The notes: generated by a model not told the origin, from the sequence alone. A stretch of 64,000 bases of DNA from Azospirillum agricola (GCF_017876095.1 NZ_JAGINM010000004.1:248001-312000), one strand, 5' to 3'; shown: positions 36,789-45,934, counted from the first letter of the stretch. Program-made: numbers and translations.

Positions 36789-37565
36789 TCAGGGCCGCGT
36801 TTCGGCCACGGTCCCGTCGTCGGAAATGACGATGTCGACCCGGCGGTTCTGCTGGCGGCCGGCGTCGTTGCTGTTGGAGGCGACCGGCTGCGCCTCGCCG
36901 AGGCCCTGGGTGATGATGCGCGACGGGTTGACGCCGCGCGCGGTCAGGCCGTCGCGCACCGCCTGGGCACGGGCCTCCGACAGGCGCAGGTTGCTGTCCG
37001 CGTTGCCGGTGCTGTCGGTGTGCCCCTCGATCCGCACGGTGCGGGCCGGGTAGCGCTGCATGAACTGGGCGAGCCGGTCGATGCGCTCGTAGGCGCTGCT
37101 GGTCAGCTCGGCCCGGCCGGTGGCGAACAGGATGTCGCCCAGCGTCATCACCAGCCCGCGCTCGGTCCGCTCGGCCTGGAGGTCGCGGAGCTGCTGCTCC
37201 AGCTCGCTGTTGCGGGCCTGGAGGCGGTAGCTGTCGGCGTTGGCGACGACGTTCTGCGCGCCCTTCACCCCCGCCGTCTCCTGCGCGATCTGCACGCGGC
37301 GGCTGGTGAGATAGGCCTGATGATCGACCTCGACCGCGCCGCCGCCCTGGTTGCGCACGGCCTCGGCCTGGCGCAGGGCCTCCTCGGCGCGGCGCAGTTC
37401 GAGCGGCGCGTTGGCCGCGACCTGCGGGTTGCTGGCGGCGGCGTTGTAGTCCTGGCGGGCCTGGATCAGGGCCGCGGTGTCCATCGAGCCGGTGGCGCAG
37501 CCGGCGACGCCGGCACCCAGCCCGGCCAGAACCAGCAGGGCGCGCGTGGCGCTCATCGTCCTCAT
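36789..37565 (-). CDS. OmpA-family lipoprotein with DUF4398-like N-terminus
   Basis: 258 residues. The lipobox is 'LLVLAGLGAGVAGCATG' (lipidated Cys near 23). A helical, Ala/Gln-rich DUF4398-like region follows to about residue 130. The OmpA peptidoglycan-binding domain reads 'DILFATGRAELTSSAYERI', 'IEGHTDSTGNADSN' and 'LSEARAQAVRDGL', ending 'NRRVDIVIS'. It is an outer-membrane lipoprotein that grips peptidoglycan. Its start overlaps the stop of the upstream DUF4398 gene by 4 nt (ATGA), so the two are coupled. Confidence 0.9.
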   Translation of the reverse strand: MRTMSATRALLVLAGLGAGVAGCATGSMDTAALIQARQDYNAAASNPQVAANAPLELRRAEEALRQAEAVRNQGGGAVEVDHQAYLTSRRVQIAQETAGVKGAQNVVANADSYRLQARNSELEQQLRDLQAERTERGLVMTLGDILFATGRAELTSSAYERIDRLAQFMQRYPARTVRIEGHTDSTGNADSNLRLSEARAQAVRDGLTARGVNPSRIITQGLGEAQPVASNSNDAGRQQNRRVDIVISDDGTVAETRP

Positions 37566-38074
37566 GGCCGGACCTCCGGATAGGTGTAGGTGCTGCCCCA
37601 GCTCGTTCCATTGTTCATCGGAACCACCCCGCCGGACACGGGCGGCAGCGTGCTGCCGGAGACGGGCGGCGCCGTCACCGCCGGAGGCGGCGTCATGGCG
37701 GACTGGGGCGCCGAGCGGGGAATCGCCTGCTGCCGCACGGCGGCGGCGGCCTGCTGGGTGACGGCGCGCTGGGACTTCGCGGTCGCCAGCTCGGCGTCGG
37801 CCTGGGCCTGCTCGGCGAGCTGGCGGGCGCGGGTGCGCTCGTCGGCGCGCATCGCGTCGTCGGCGGCGGCCAGCTTGTTGCGGGCGGCCTGAAGCTCGAC
37901 CGGAGCGTATTGCAGCGCGTTGGCACGCTCGGCCGCCGCCACGGCCTGCGAGGAGGCGCCGAGCTGGGCGGTCGGCGGCGGGACGTCGGTGGCGCAGGCG
38001 GCGAGGCCGAGCGCGGCCGACAGGGCAGCCGCGGCCGCAGGCCAGCGGCGCGGGGGTGAGGGGTTCCGGGTCAT
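37562..38074 (-). CDS. DUF4398 lipoprotein
   Basis: 170 residues. The signal/lipobox is 'AAAALSAALGLAACATD'. The helical DUF4398 segment has 'AAAERANALQYAPVELQAAR' in outline and 'ADDAMRADERTRARQLAEQA', and a Pro-rich tail follows. It is the N-terminal half-homologue of the downstream OmpA lipoprotein, which suggests a duplicated helical module split over two genes. Periplasm-facing lipoprotein; role probably structural. Confidence 0.83.
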   Translation of the reverse strand: MTRNPSPPRRWPAAAAALSAALGLAACATDVPPPTAQLGASSQAVAAAERANALQYAPVELQAARNKLAAADDAMRADERTRARQLAEQAQADAELATAKSQRAVTQQAAAAVRQQAIPRSAPQSAMTPPPAVTAPPVSGSTLPPVSGGVVPMNNGTSWGSTYTYPEVRP

Positions 38075-38196
38075 CGCGTGACGTTCCTTGTTTGCCGAAG
38101 GATCATGTCCTTTCGGATGGATCGTCCCGGAAACGTCCGGCGGCGGGGAAAGTTCCGCCCACGCTCGACCGCCGCCCCATTCAACCGCCGCCCCAT

Positions 38197-38814
38197 TCAA
38201 CCACCACCGGGCAGCCGGGTCTGGCGGCGGTGCAGCACGACGCGCAGGACATAGGCCAGCAGCAGCCCGGCGAACAGCAGCAGCGCCCCCGGCACCATCA
38301 GGTCCGCCACCCAGGGAAAGCCGACCCGCACCAGATAGCCGGTGGTCGCCAGCACCAGCGCCCACAGGGCCGACCCGACCGCCGAATAGGCGAGGAACAC
38401 CGGCATCCGCAGGCCGCAGGCGCCGGCCGGGATCGAGATCAGGGTGCGCAGCCCCGGCAGCGGCTGGCACAGCAGCACCGCCACCCCGCCGCGCCGGGCG
38501 AACCATTCGGTGGCGCGGTGGACCTGCTCGGGCCGCACGGTCAGCCAATGGCCATGGCGGCGCAGGAACGCCTCGAACCGCTCGCGCCCCATCCAGTGGG
38601 CCGGCAGGTACCAGACCAGTTCGCCGACCGCCGACCCCAGCCCGGCGGCCAGCGCCACCAGCAGCAGGTTGAACTCGCCGCTCGCCGCCCCCATGCCAGC
38701 CAGCGGGATCACCGTCTCGGCCGGCACCGGCGGCAGCACGCGGGCCAGGACCAGCATCAGGAAGATGCCGGCGTAGCCGAGCTGCTGCACGATCTGGATG
38801 ATCCATTCGGTCAT
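38197..38814 (-). CDS. DedA-family membrane protein
   Basis: 205 residues, 4-6 membrane helices. 'LARVLPPVPAETVIPLAG' is the DedA membrane re-entrant motif with its conserved Glu, and 'GSAVGELVWYLPAHWMGRER' plus 'QPLPGLRTLISIPAGACG' (R-x-x-x-x-x-P-A-G) complete the family pattern. DedA proteins act as proton-dependent lipid or undecaprenyl-phosphate flippases in the inner membrane. ATG 38814 begins directly before the first helix. Confidence 0.9.
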   Translation of the reverse strand: MTEWIIQIVQQLGYAGIFLMLVLARVLPPVPAETVIPLAGMGAASGEFNLLLVALAAGLGSAVGELVWYLPAHWMGRERFEAFLRRHGHWLTVRPEQVHRATEWFARRGGVAVLLCQPLPGLRTLISIPAGACGLRMPVFLAYSAVGSALWALVLATTGYLVRVGFPWVADLMVPGALLLFAGLLLAYVLRVVLHRRQTRLPGGG

Positions 38815-39002
38815 GATGGGTACGGGGGCTATCCGGACGGACGGTGATCCTTCGACAACCGCCGGACGCGCCCGCCGTTCCGAAACCGCCGTTCCGAAAC
38901 CGTTGGCCCCGGCCGGGCAAGGCGTCATGGCGCAAAGACGCCACCCGCCCGGTTTGACCCCGGTCAAGGCGTCGGACGGGCGGATGCGATGGGATGGGCA
39001 TC

Positions 39003-39668
39003 ATGACCGCGCCGCTGCTTCTCTCCGCCCTGCTCCTGTTCCTCAGCCACGCCGTGCCGTCCTGGCCGGGGGTCCGGCCGGCCCTGATGGCGCGGATGGG
39101 CCGTCCCGGCTTCATGGCCCTGCATTCGCTGGGATCGCTGCTGACGCTCGGGCTGTTCGTCCTCGCCTACCGCGCGGCCGACGGCGGCGGCGTGCTGTTC
39201 GTGCCGGCCGGCTGGGCGGCGCCGCTGGTGGCGCTGGTCATGCCGCTGGCCTTCCTGCTGCTGGTCGCCCGCGTCACCACCCGGTTCGGGACCCTGGACG
39301 CCCCCGACCCGCCGCGCGGGATCTACCGGATCACCCGCTGCCCCGGCAGCCTGGGGCTGCTGCTGTGGGCGCTGGCCCATCTGAACGCCACGGGGGACGA
39401 GCGGCGGGTCGTGCTGTTCGCCACCATGGCGGCCATCGCCCTGTTCGCCATCGTCAAGAACGACACGGTTCTGCGACGCAACGCCGGGGGGCGGGCCTAC
39501 CGCGCCGAGACCTCGGCCGTCCCCTTCCTGGCGCTGCCCGGCGGGCTGCGGGCGGCGCTGGCCGAGTTCGGCTGGCTGCGGCTGGCCGGCGGGCTCGCCG
39601 CCTACGCCGCCATGCTGGCGGTGCATCCCTGGCTGTTCGGCGTCAGCCCCCTCTATTGGATGAATTGA
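39003..39668 (+). CDS. NnrU-family membrane protein
   Basis: About 221 residues with six hydrophobic stretches. 'FLSHAVPSWPGVRPALMARM', 'HSLGSLLTLGLFVLAYR' and 'GIYRITRCPGSLGLLLWALAH' (N/H-rich NnrU signature) identify the family, which is related to isoprenoid/heme-type membrane enzymes and named for its link to denitrification. The start is ATG 39003 or ATG 38994. No denitrification genes are nearby. Confidence 0.82.
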   Translation: MTAPLLLSALLLFLSHAVPSWPGVRPALMARMGRPGFMALHSLGSLLTLGLFVLAYRAADGGGVLFVPAGWAAPLVALVMPLAFLLLVARVTTRFGTLDAPDPPRGIYRITRCPGSLGLLLWALAHLNATGDERRVVLFATMAAIALFAIVKNDTVLRRNAGGRAYRAETSAVPFLALPGGLRAALAEFGWLRLAGGLAAYAAMLAVHPWLFGVSPLYWMN

Positions 39669-39730
39669 GCGGGACGCCCGCCGCCCGCGCCTGTTGAAGG
39701 CACGGACAACGGAAAACAGGGGCTCCTTCC

Positions 39731-40165
39731 ATGAAGATCCGCGAGATCATGACCCGCGACGTGCAGACCGTGCGGCCGGACGACAGCATCCGCCGCGCGG
39801 CGGGGCTGATGGACGAGTTGAACGTCGGCATCCTGCCGGTGTGCGACGGGCGCACGCTGGTCGGCGTCCTGACCGACCGGGACATCACCATCCGCGCGAC
39901 CTCCGCCGGGCTCGCGCCCGACCGCTGCACCGTCGCCGAGGTGATGACCGCCAGCCCGCGCTACTGCTACGAGGACGATCCGGTCGGCAGCGTCACCGAG
40001 CTGATGGCCGGGCAGCAGATCCGCCGCGTTCCGGTGGTGGACCGCAACGACCGGCTGAGCGGCATCGTCTCGCTGGGCGACCTCGCCACCGACGCCAAGA
40101 ACGACCGCGCGGTCGGCGACGCGCTGGAACGCATCTCCTCCCCCTCGCGGCCCGACCGTGGCTGA
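39731..40165 (+). CDS. Tandem CBS-domain protein
   Basis: 144 residues forming one CBS pair. 'REIMTRDVQTVRPDDSIRRA' and 'GVLTDRDITIRATSAG' make the first, 'VAEVMTASPRYCYEDDPV' and 'GIVSLGDLATDA' the second. The Bateman module binds adenine nucleotides. It is a stand-alone sensor type, common in Alphaproteobacteria. The small DUF2934 gene follows 25 bp later. Confidence 0.87.
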   Translation: MKIREIMTRDVQTVRPDDSIRRAAGLMDELNVGILPVCDGRTLVGVLTDRDITIRATSAGLAPDRCTVAEVMTASPRYCYEDDPVGSVTELMAGQQIRRVPVVDRNDRLSGIVSLGDLATDAKNDRAVGDALERISSPSRPDRG

Positions 40166-40190
40166 CGTCATTCACCAAGGGAGCATAGCG

Positions 40191-40412
40191 ATGGACGAGA
40201 ATTCCCGCATCCGCGCGCGCGCCCACGACCTGTGGGAGCGCGAGGGACGACCGGACAACCGCCATCAGGAGCATTGGGCGCAGGCCGAGCGCGAGATCGC
40301 GGAGGAGGAGGCCGTCAACGGCCCCGGCGCGGGCATCCAGGTCCCCGACAACGCCAGCACCCGCGTCCTGCGCGAGGCGGCGGAACACATCGCCGGAAAG
40401 ACGGAAAGCTGA
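40191..40412 (+). CDS. DUF2934 small protein
   Basis: 73 residues. 'IRARAHDLWEREGRPDNRHQ' followed by EHWAQAEREI is the DUF2934 motif (A-x-x-L-W-E-x-E-G-R-P-x-G/N-R-x-x-E-H-W). AAGGGAG precedes ATG by 9 nt. Cytosolic, function unknown; often found beside stress or CBS genes. Confidence 0.85.
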   Translation: MDENSRIRARAHDLWEREGRPDNRHQEHWAQAEREIAEEEAVNGPGAGIQVPDNASTRVLREAAEHIAGKTES

Positions 40413-40455
40413 CGCCGGCCGTTTGAGCGGTCAAAAGATATCGTGTGTGATTCTG

Positions 40456-40580
40456 ATACAGATGAACACAGACAGACACAGATGAACAATGATGACGCTT
40501 CCGCTTTCATGGAAAAGGCCTGACCGGCAGAGCCGGGGTTCTTCCATGTTCATCTGAGTCTGTCTGTGTCCATCCGTGTC
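40456..40580. repeat. Dispersed stem-loop repeat, copy C
   Basis: A left arm reading ACACAGACAGACACAGATG (from 40467) is inverted in CATCTGAGTCTGTCTGTGT near 40550-40571, with one mismatch. The centre GACCGGCAGAGCCGGG (40523-40538) corresponds to the CCGGCGCAGCCG core of copies A and B, and it ends CATCCGTGTC (40571-40580) as they do. It is the longest and most diverged copy. Confidence 0.65.
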
Positions 40581-40601
40581 CAAGCAACAATCAAACGGCC
40601 G

Positions 40602-41348
40602 TCACTCGGCCGTCAGGCTGACCGCTTCCATGCCCTTTTCGCCCTGGCGGACGGTCATCCGCACGCGCTGGCCATCGTCGAGGCCGCGCAGCCCCGCACG
40701 CTCCAGCGCCCGCGCCGGGATGAACACGTCGCGCCCACCATCGTCCGGGGCGGCGAAGCCGAAGCCCTTGCTGCTGTTGAACCACTTCACGGTGGCGGTC
40801 ATCTCGCTCGTCGGGCCGGAATCCCGAGGCCCGCCGCGCTCGCCGCGCGGGGCGAAGTCGCGCGGCGCCCCGCGCCCGCCACGGTCGGGCCCACCCCGGT
40901 CGAAACCACCCCGGTCGCCTCCACGGTCGCCGAAGCCGCGATCGCGCGAGCCGTAATCGCGCGGACCGCCACGGTCGCCCCCACGGTCGCCGAAGCCACG
41001 ATCGCCGAAGCCGCGATCACCGAAACCACGGTCCGGGCCGCGCGGGCGCTCCGGCATGCGCGGGCGCGCGGGCGCGGCGGTCGACAGATCGACGGAATGC
41101 AGCGCGCTGACCTGCTTGCCCTTGCGGTCCTCGACGAGGTCGACCACGACGGTGGCGCCCTCCGGCAGGGTCGCGTGGCCGGCCGGCACGACGATGGAGG
41201 CGGGAAGCAGGGCGTCCTTGCCCTCCTCGCCAAGCTTGACGAAGCCGAAGCCGCGCTCCGGGTCGAACCATTTGACGGTGGCCGTCACCTGGGTGCCAAC
41301 GACGTTGGGCTGGCGATAGACATGCTGACGGGGCGGCTGACGGCTCAT
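40602..41348 (-). CDS. Double cold-shock-domain protein with RGG-like linker
   Basis: 248 residues. CSD1 near residues 20-90 has RNP1-like 'VKWFDPERGFGFVKLG', and CSD2 near 182-248 has 'VKWFNSSKGFGFAAPDD'. The roughly 85-residue linker is built of DRGFGDRG and DRGGDRGG repeats, a disordered RG-rich segment like eukaryotic RGG boxes. Double-CSD proteins are typical of Alphaproteobacteria and bind single-stranded RNA and DNA. ATG 41348 begins 'MSRQPPRQHVYRQPNVVG'; a longer frame lacks a ribosome binding site. Confidence 0.9.
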   Translation of the reverse strand: MSRQPPRQHVYRQPNVVGTQVTATVKWFDPERGFGFVKLGEEGKDALLPASIVVPAGHATLPEGATVVVDLVEDRKGKQVSALHSVDLSTAAPARPRMPERPRGPDRGFGDRGFGDRGFGDRGGDRGGPRDYGSRDRGFGDRGGDRGGFDRGGPDRGGRGAPRDFAPRGERGGPRDSGPTSEMTATVKWFNSSKGFGFAAPDDGGRDVFIPARALERAGLRGLDDGQRVRMTVRQGEKGMEAVSLTAE

Positions 41349-41502
41349 GGGAAACCCGAACTCCAACGGACTGTAACGGCGCCCACGGACCTCGCGGGCG
41401 CGCCTGGAAGAGACATCGCCCGCCGAGGCCGGATTGGCAAGGCGCAGTTGCACGAATCCGGGCGAATCCGGGTGGAAGCCACCCGAAATCACCGAAGGGA
41501 AC

Positions 41503-41676
41503 TCAAGCCGACAGATGCTCGGGCACCGGCGGCGGTTCGCGCGGCGGCACCGGGATGGGGGCCGGCGGCTCGCCCATCGGCGGACGCGACGGGTCGCCCG
41601 GCATCGGCAGCGGCGGGGTCGGCAAGGGGATGTCGCCCGGCGTCGGGGCCGGCGGGTAGGGTCCGAGATGCATCAT
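41503..41676 (-). CDS. Proline-rich small protein
   Basis: 57 residues, about 40% proline (PPAPTPGDIPLPTPPLPMPG). ATG 41676 has GGAG 10 nt upstream. There is no signal peptide or known family. It sits just downstream of, and co-directional with, a secreted-protein gene. Low complexity limits confidence that it is expressed. Confidence 0.4.
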   Translation of the reverse strand: MMHLGPYPPAPTPGDIPLPTPPLPMPGDPSRPPMGEPPAPIPVPPREPPPVPEHLSA

Positions 41677-41711
41677 GCGTGTCGTCTCCAAAAATCTCCG
41701 GAAGAGGGGGG

Positions 41712-42284
41712 TCAGCCGCCGCTGCCGCCGGGGGTCGACAGCGACAGGCGGCGGGCCTCGCCCAGGCTGTCCATGCAGCGGGTCTCGTCGCCGTCCCTGG
41801 CGGCGGCGCGGGCGGCGGTGACCAGGGATTCGAGCTGCGCGTTGCGCGCCGCCCGTCCCATCGTGTCGCCGGCCCCGCCGCTGCCGCCGGGCATGGCGCC
41901 CTGCGCCGGGTTGGAGCCGGCATCGGGCCGCACCGCCGGGGCGGTCGGCATGTTGCTGGCGCCCGAGCGCGGCGGGTCGATCACCGCCCGGTCGCCGACG
42001 GCGGGCGGCGCGATCAGGCCGCCCGACTGCGCCAGCCGCTCCGACGAGGCGGCGCCGCTGCCGTCCGTCGCGTCGCTCCGCGCGCTGGAGCCGGCGCTGC
42101 CCGGCGGCGCCGGCACGGCGGTCGGCGGCGGCTGGGTGGACAGGCTGTGGTCGGCGGCGAACTGCTCGACCATCGCGCCGCAGGTCTGCTGGGCCGCCGC
42201 CGGCAGCGCCGCCAGCATGGCCAGACCGGCGACCAGCGCCGCCCCGCGTCCCGCCTGTCCCGTCGACGTCGGTTCTGCTCGCAT
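41712..42284 (-). CDS. Secreted low-complexity protein
   Basis: 190 residues. The signal peptide core is 'GAALVAGLAMLAALPAAAQQ'. The mature protein starts with a short helix containing a Cys ('TCGAMVEQFAADHSLSTQ'), then a Pro/Ser/Gly-rich disordered part. A C-terminal helix ('QLESLVTAARAAARDGDETR') contains a second Cys (CMDSLGEARR), so a disulfide is possible. GGGAG precedes ATG 42284. Periplasmic, no known family. Confidence 0.65.
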   Translation of the reverse strand: MRAEPTSTGQAGRGAALVAGLAMLAALPAAAQQTCGAMVEQFAADHSLSTQPPPTAVPAPPGSAGSSARSDATDGSGAASSERLAQSGGLIAPPAVGDRAVIDPPRSGASNMPTAPAVRPDAGSNPAQGAMPGGSGGAGDTMGRAARNAQLESLVTAARAAARDGDETRCMDSLGEARRLSLSTPGGSGG

Positions 42285-42506
42285 GGTCGGCTCCCTGGTC
42301 TGCTGCGGGGGTTTCGATGGGGGTTGAGGACACCCTCCCTCCATCAACGGCGAAACCGCCGTGCCGGTTCCCGGAACACGGGATCCCGCGTCTTCACAGG
42401 GCGGACGTGTGAAAAGGCGATCCCGCCATGCGCGTTGCTCATTTCGCGGGCGGATGGCGGGCGTCGTAGAGTGCCGGCCCCCTCAACGATTCGTGCGTTC
42501 CCCATC

Positions 42507-43391
42507 ATGATCGCAAACATGGCCGCGCTCGGCGCCGCGCTGTGCTGGGCCGCCGGCGGGCTGATCGCCATCGGGCCGGTGCGGGCGCTGGGATCGATCG
42601 CGTTCAACCGGCTGCGGCTGACCGTCGTCGCCACCGGCCTGCTGATCGCCACCGGACTGCTCGGCGGCTGGCAGACGCTGGACACCGGCGCGGTCCTGAC
42701 GCTGGCCCTGTCGGGGGCGATGGGCATCGTGATGGGCGATCTGGCGCTCTTCTGGTCGCTCAGCCGGCTGGGGCCGCGCCGCAACGTGGTGATCTACGCC
42801 GCCAACGCGCCGCTGACGGCGCTGCTCGGCTGGATCGTGCTGGGCGAGGCGCTGGGCAGCTGGACGGCGCTGGGCATCCTGCTGGTCACCGCCGGGGTCA
42901 TGCTGGCGGTGGCGCTGCGCTCGGGCTCCACCCATTCCTGGGAGGCCGTGCAGGGCAGCCTGCTGGCCGGCGTCTGCGTCTGCCTCGTCGCCGCCTGCGG
43001 GCAGGCGGTCGGCTCGGTCATCGCCAAGCCGGTGATGGCGGCCGGCGCCGATCCGGTCGCCTCGGCGGCGGTGCGCGTCACCACGGCGGCGCTGATGCTG
43101 ACCGCCATCGGGCTGCTGCCGGGGCAGCGGCTGGGCTTCGGCCCCGGCCTGACGCCGCGCATCGCGCTCCAGGTGGTCGGCAACGGCTTCATCGGCGTCG
43201 GGCTCGGCATGACGCTTCTGCTGGTCGGGCTGGCCCACGGCAACGCCGGGGTCGTCGCCACCCTGTCGGCGCTGAGCCCGGTGCTGATCCTGCCGATGCT
43301 GTGGATGCTGACCGGCCAGCGGCCGGGCCTGGGGGCCTGGGCCGGCGCCCTGGTCGCGGTGGCCGGCGTCGCCCTGATCGTCAACCGCTAG
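42507..43391 (+). CDS. EamA/DMT-family transporter
   Basis: 294 residues, ten membrane helices in two EamA repeats. 'MAALGAALCWAAGGLIA' opens repeat 1, 'LGPRRNVVIYAANAPLTALL' and 'GWIVLGEALGSWTALGILL' close it, and 'LAGVCVCLVAACGQAVGSV' starts repeat 2. Inner-membrane drug/metabolite exporter of unknown substrate. Monocistronic, convergent with the hybrid kinase at 43406. Confidence 0.88.
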   Translation: MIANMAALGAALCWAAGGLIAIGPVRALGSIAFNRLRLTVVATGLLIATGLLGGWQTLDTGAVLTLALSGAMGIVMGDLALFWSLSRLGPRRNVVIYAANAPLTALLGWIVLGEALGSWTALGILLVTAGVMLAVALRSGSTHSWEAVQGSLLAGVCVCLVAACGQAVGSVIAKPVMAAGADPVASAAVRVTTAALMLTAIGLLPGQRLGFGPGLTPRIALQVVGNGFIGVGLGMTLLLVGLAHGNAGVVATLSALSPVLILPMLWMLTGQRPGLGAWAGALVAVAGVALIVNR

Positions 43392-43405
43392 CTTGTCCCT
43401 TGCGG

Positions 43406-45934
43406 TCAGATGGCCGCCTCGACGCTGCCCGGCAGGGCGGCTCGGACGGCCTGGGTCGCCCGGTTGAAGGCGTCGCGCAGTTCGCCCTTCAGCGCCGCCG
43501 CGTCCTCGCGCTCCTGCTCGCAGGCGTGCTGCACGGCGCGCGCCAGCCGCGACAGCTCGACCATGCCGAGATTGCCGGCCAGGGACACCATGGCGTGCGC
43601 GTCGAAGCCGGCCGCCTTCGTGTCGCCGGTCTCCAGGATGCGGTCGACCCGCTGCGCCAGCTCGCCCAGCGTGCCGGCGACGAAACGCGGCATCACCTCC
43701 GGCCCGAGCGTGTCGGCCAGCGTGTCCAGCGTCAAGCGGTTCAGCACCGGCTCGGCCGGCTCGCTCCCCGCCGTCACCGTCGCCGGAACCTGCGGAGCCG
43801 GCCCCAGCCAGCGCTCGACGGCGGCCAGCAGGGTATCGCGCTCGATCGGCTTGGTGACATGGTCGTTCATCCCGGCGTCGAGGCAGAGCTGGAGCTGGTC
43901 GGACAGGGCGTTGGCGGTCAGCGCGATGATCGGGATGGAGCGCCGCGGATCGTCCAGCCGGCGGATCGCCGCCGTCGCCTGCACCCCGTCCATGCGCGGC
44001 ATCTGCATGTCCATCAGCACGAGGTCGAACGCGCCGTCGCGCACCGCGGCGACCGCCGCCAGCCCGTCCTCCACCACCTCGACCGTGTGGCCGGCCTTGC
44101 ACAGGATGGAGGAGGTGACGATCTGGTTCATCGGCACGTCCTCCGCCAGCAGGATGCGGGCGGCGCGGCGGGAGGCCTCCGGCGCCGGCCGGTCGGCCGG
44201 CCCCAGCACCTCCGCCGCCACCGGCAGCGGCAGCTCGAACCAGAAGGTGCTGCCGACGCCGGGGCTGCTCTGGAAGCCGATACGCCCGTTCATCAGCTCG
44301 GACAGCTGCTTGGAGATGATCAGCCCCAGCCCGGTCCCGCCGTAGCGCCGGGTGGTGGAGCGGTCTCCCTGGCTGAAGCGCTGGAACAGGTTCGGCTGCT
44401 CGGCGAGCGGGATGCCGGCGCCGGTGTCGCTGACCGAGAAGCGCAGCGGCGCCGCCCCGCTCTCCATCCGGTCGGCCGACAGCAGCCCGACCGACAGCAG
44501 GATCGAGCCGCGCTCGGTGAACTTCACCGCGTTGCCCAGCAGGTTCAGCAGGATCTGGCGGATGCGCGCCTCGTCGCCGCGCACGAAGCGCGGCACCGAC
44601 GCGCCGAGCGCCAGTTGCAGCAGCAGCCCCTTCTGGGAGGCGGCGTTGCTCATCAGGTCGCGACAGTCGCGCATCAGCCGGTGCAGGTCGAAGGCGCGCT
44701 CCTCCAGCTCCAGCTTGCCGGCCTCGATCTTCGAATAGTCCAGGATGTCGCCGATGATCGCCAGCAGCCCGCGCCCGGCCTCGCGCTGGAGCGCCACATA
44801 CTGGCGCTGCTCCGGCGTCAGCTCGGTGCCGAGCAGCAGGTCGGCGAAGCCGATGACGCCGTTCAGCGGCGTGCGGATCTCGTGGCTCATCGCCGCGAGG
44901 AATTCGGACTTCACGCGGTTCGCCGCCTCGGCCTCGGCGCGGGCCTCGTGGAGCTGCTCCTCATGGAGCTTGCGCTCGGTGACGTCGCGGACGGCGGCGA
45001 TCACCGTGAAGGCGCCGGTGGCGTCCAGCGCCGGGCGCATGCTGGTCTCGACCCACGGGAACCGGCCATCCCGGTGGCAGGCGCGGTGGATGACGGCGAG
45101 CGGCGGCGAGCCCGGCTCCAGCCCGGCGAAGGCCGTGGCCGCGTATTCCCGGTCGTCGGGGTGGATCAGCGATCCCGCCAGACGGCCGACCACCTCCTCC
45201 GGACTGCGGCCCAGCAGGTCCCGCGCCGACGGCGAGGCGTAGGCGATCTCCCCGTCCGCCCGCAGCACCAGGATCATGTCGGTGACGTTGTCGGCCAGCA
45301 GCCGGTAGCGCGCCTCGCTCTCCGCCATCCGCAACTCGGCGTCGCGGTGGCGCTGCTCGCGCAGCAGCAGCGCGCCCAGGAACAGCGTGCCGCAGGGCAG
45401 CATGGCCAGGAAGGGCAGCGCCGTCTTGGCGAACACCTCGGCCATCAGGTCCCAGCTCGGCAGCAGCAGCAGGGTCGACAGCGACGACCCCGACAGCAGC
45501 ACGCCGAGCGCCGCCATATGGGACAGGCGCAGCGTCATGCCGCGGCGGCGGATCCAGAAGGCGAAGCCCAGCCCCACCAGCAGCGAGACCGCGGCGTTGG
45601 CGACCCCCGCCGCCATCCCCACCCCGCCGAGCCAGGCCCGGTAGCCGCCGGCGACAAGGCTGGTCATCACCGCGGCGAGCGGCCCGCCGAACAGCGCCGT
45701 CAACCCGATCAGGGGCGCGCGCGCGTCGATGAAGATTCCCGGCCCGACGTGGATCGGGTGGACCATGGAGAAGATCGCCGTCAGCCCCATGAACAGGCCG
45801 AACAGCCCCTGCCGCGCCAGATTCCCCCAGCCCGAGGAGCGGCGGACGATGAAGGTGTAGGCGAGAACGACGAAGGCGCTCGCCGCGATGTTCTCGGCGA
45901 GGTCGTAGGTCATTGAGGAGAAATCGCCCAGCAT
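43406..45934 (-). CDS. Multi-domain hybrid histidine kinase (5TM-PAS-HisKA-HATPase-REC-HPt)
   Basis: 842 residues. Residues 1-195 hold about six helices with 'GGPLAAVMTSLVAGGYRAWL', a 5TM-LYT type sensor. PAS follows ('LLADNVTDMILVLRADG'), then H box 'AAMSHEIRTPLNGVIGF', N box 'LLNLLGNAVKFTERG', 'SDTGAGIP' and 'GGTGLGLIISKQL'. REC has 'LVLMDMQMPRMDG' and 'DHVTKPIE'. HPt at the C-terminus carries its histidine in 'DAHAMVSLAGNLGM'. An unorthodox BarA/ArcB-like phosphorelay with no adjacent regulator. Start ATG 45934; ATG 45913 is possible. Confidence 0.92.
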   Translation of the reverse strand: MLGDFSSMTYDLAENIAASAFVVLAYTFIVRRSSGWGNLARQGLFGLFMGLTAIFSMVHPIHVGPGIFIDARAPLIGLTALFGGPLAAVMTSLVAGGYRAWLGGVGMAAGVANAAVSLLVGLGFAFWIRRRGMTLRLSHMAALGVLLSGSSLSTLLLLPSWDLMAEVFAKTALPFLAMLPCGTLFLGALLLREQRHRDAELRMAESEARYRLLADNVTDMILVLRADGEIAYASPSARDLLGRSPEEVVGRLAGSLIHPDDREYAATAFAGLEPGSPPLAVIHRACHRDGRFPWVETSMRPALDATGAFTVIAAVRDVTERKLHEEQLHEARAEAEAANRVKSEFLAAMSHEIRTPLNGVIGFADLLLGTELTPEQRQYVALQREAGRGLLAIIGDILDYSKIEAGKLELEERAFDLHRLMRDCRDLMSNAASQKGLLLQLALGASVPRFVRGDEARIRQILLNLLGNAVKFTERGSILLSVGLLSADRMESGAAPLRFSVSDTGAGIPLAEQPNLFQRFSQGDRSTTRRYGGTGLGLIISKQLSELMNGRIGFQSSPGVGSTFWFELPLPVAAEVLGPADRPAPEASRRAARILLAEDVPMNQIVTSSILCKAGHTVEVVEDGLAAVAAVRDGAFDLVLMDMQMPRMDGVQATAAIRRLDDPRRSIPIIALTANALSDQLQLCLDAGMNDHVTKPIERDTLLAAVERWLGPAPQVPATVTAGSEPAEPVLNRLTLDTLADTLGPEVMPRFVAGTLGELAQRVDRILETGDTKAAGFDAHAMVSLAGNLGMVELSRLARAVQHACEQEREDAAALKGELRDAFNRATQAVRAALPGSVEAAI

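Noticed and set aside
40860..41040. Regular short repeats resembling a CRISPR array
   Set aside because: They are in-frame codons for DRGFGDRG repeats inside the cold-shock protein; there are no unique spacers.
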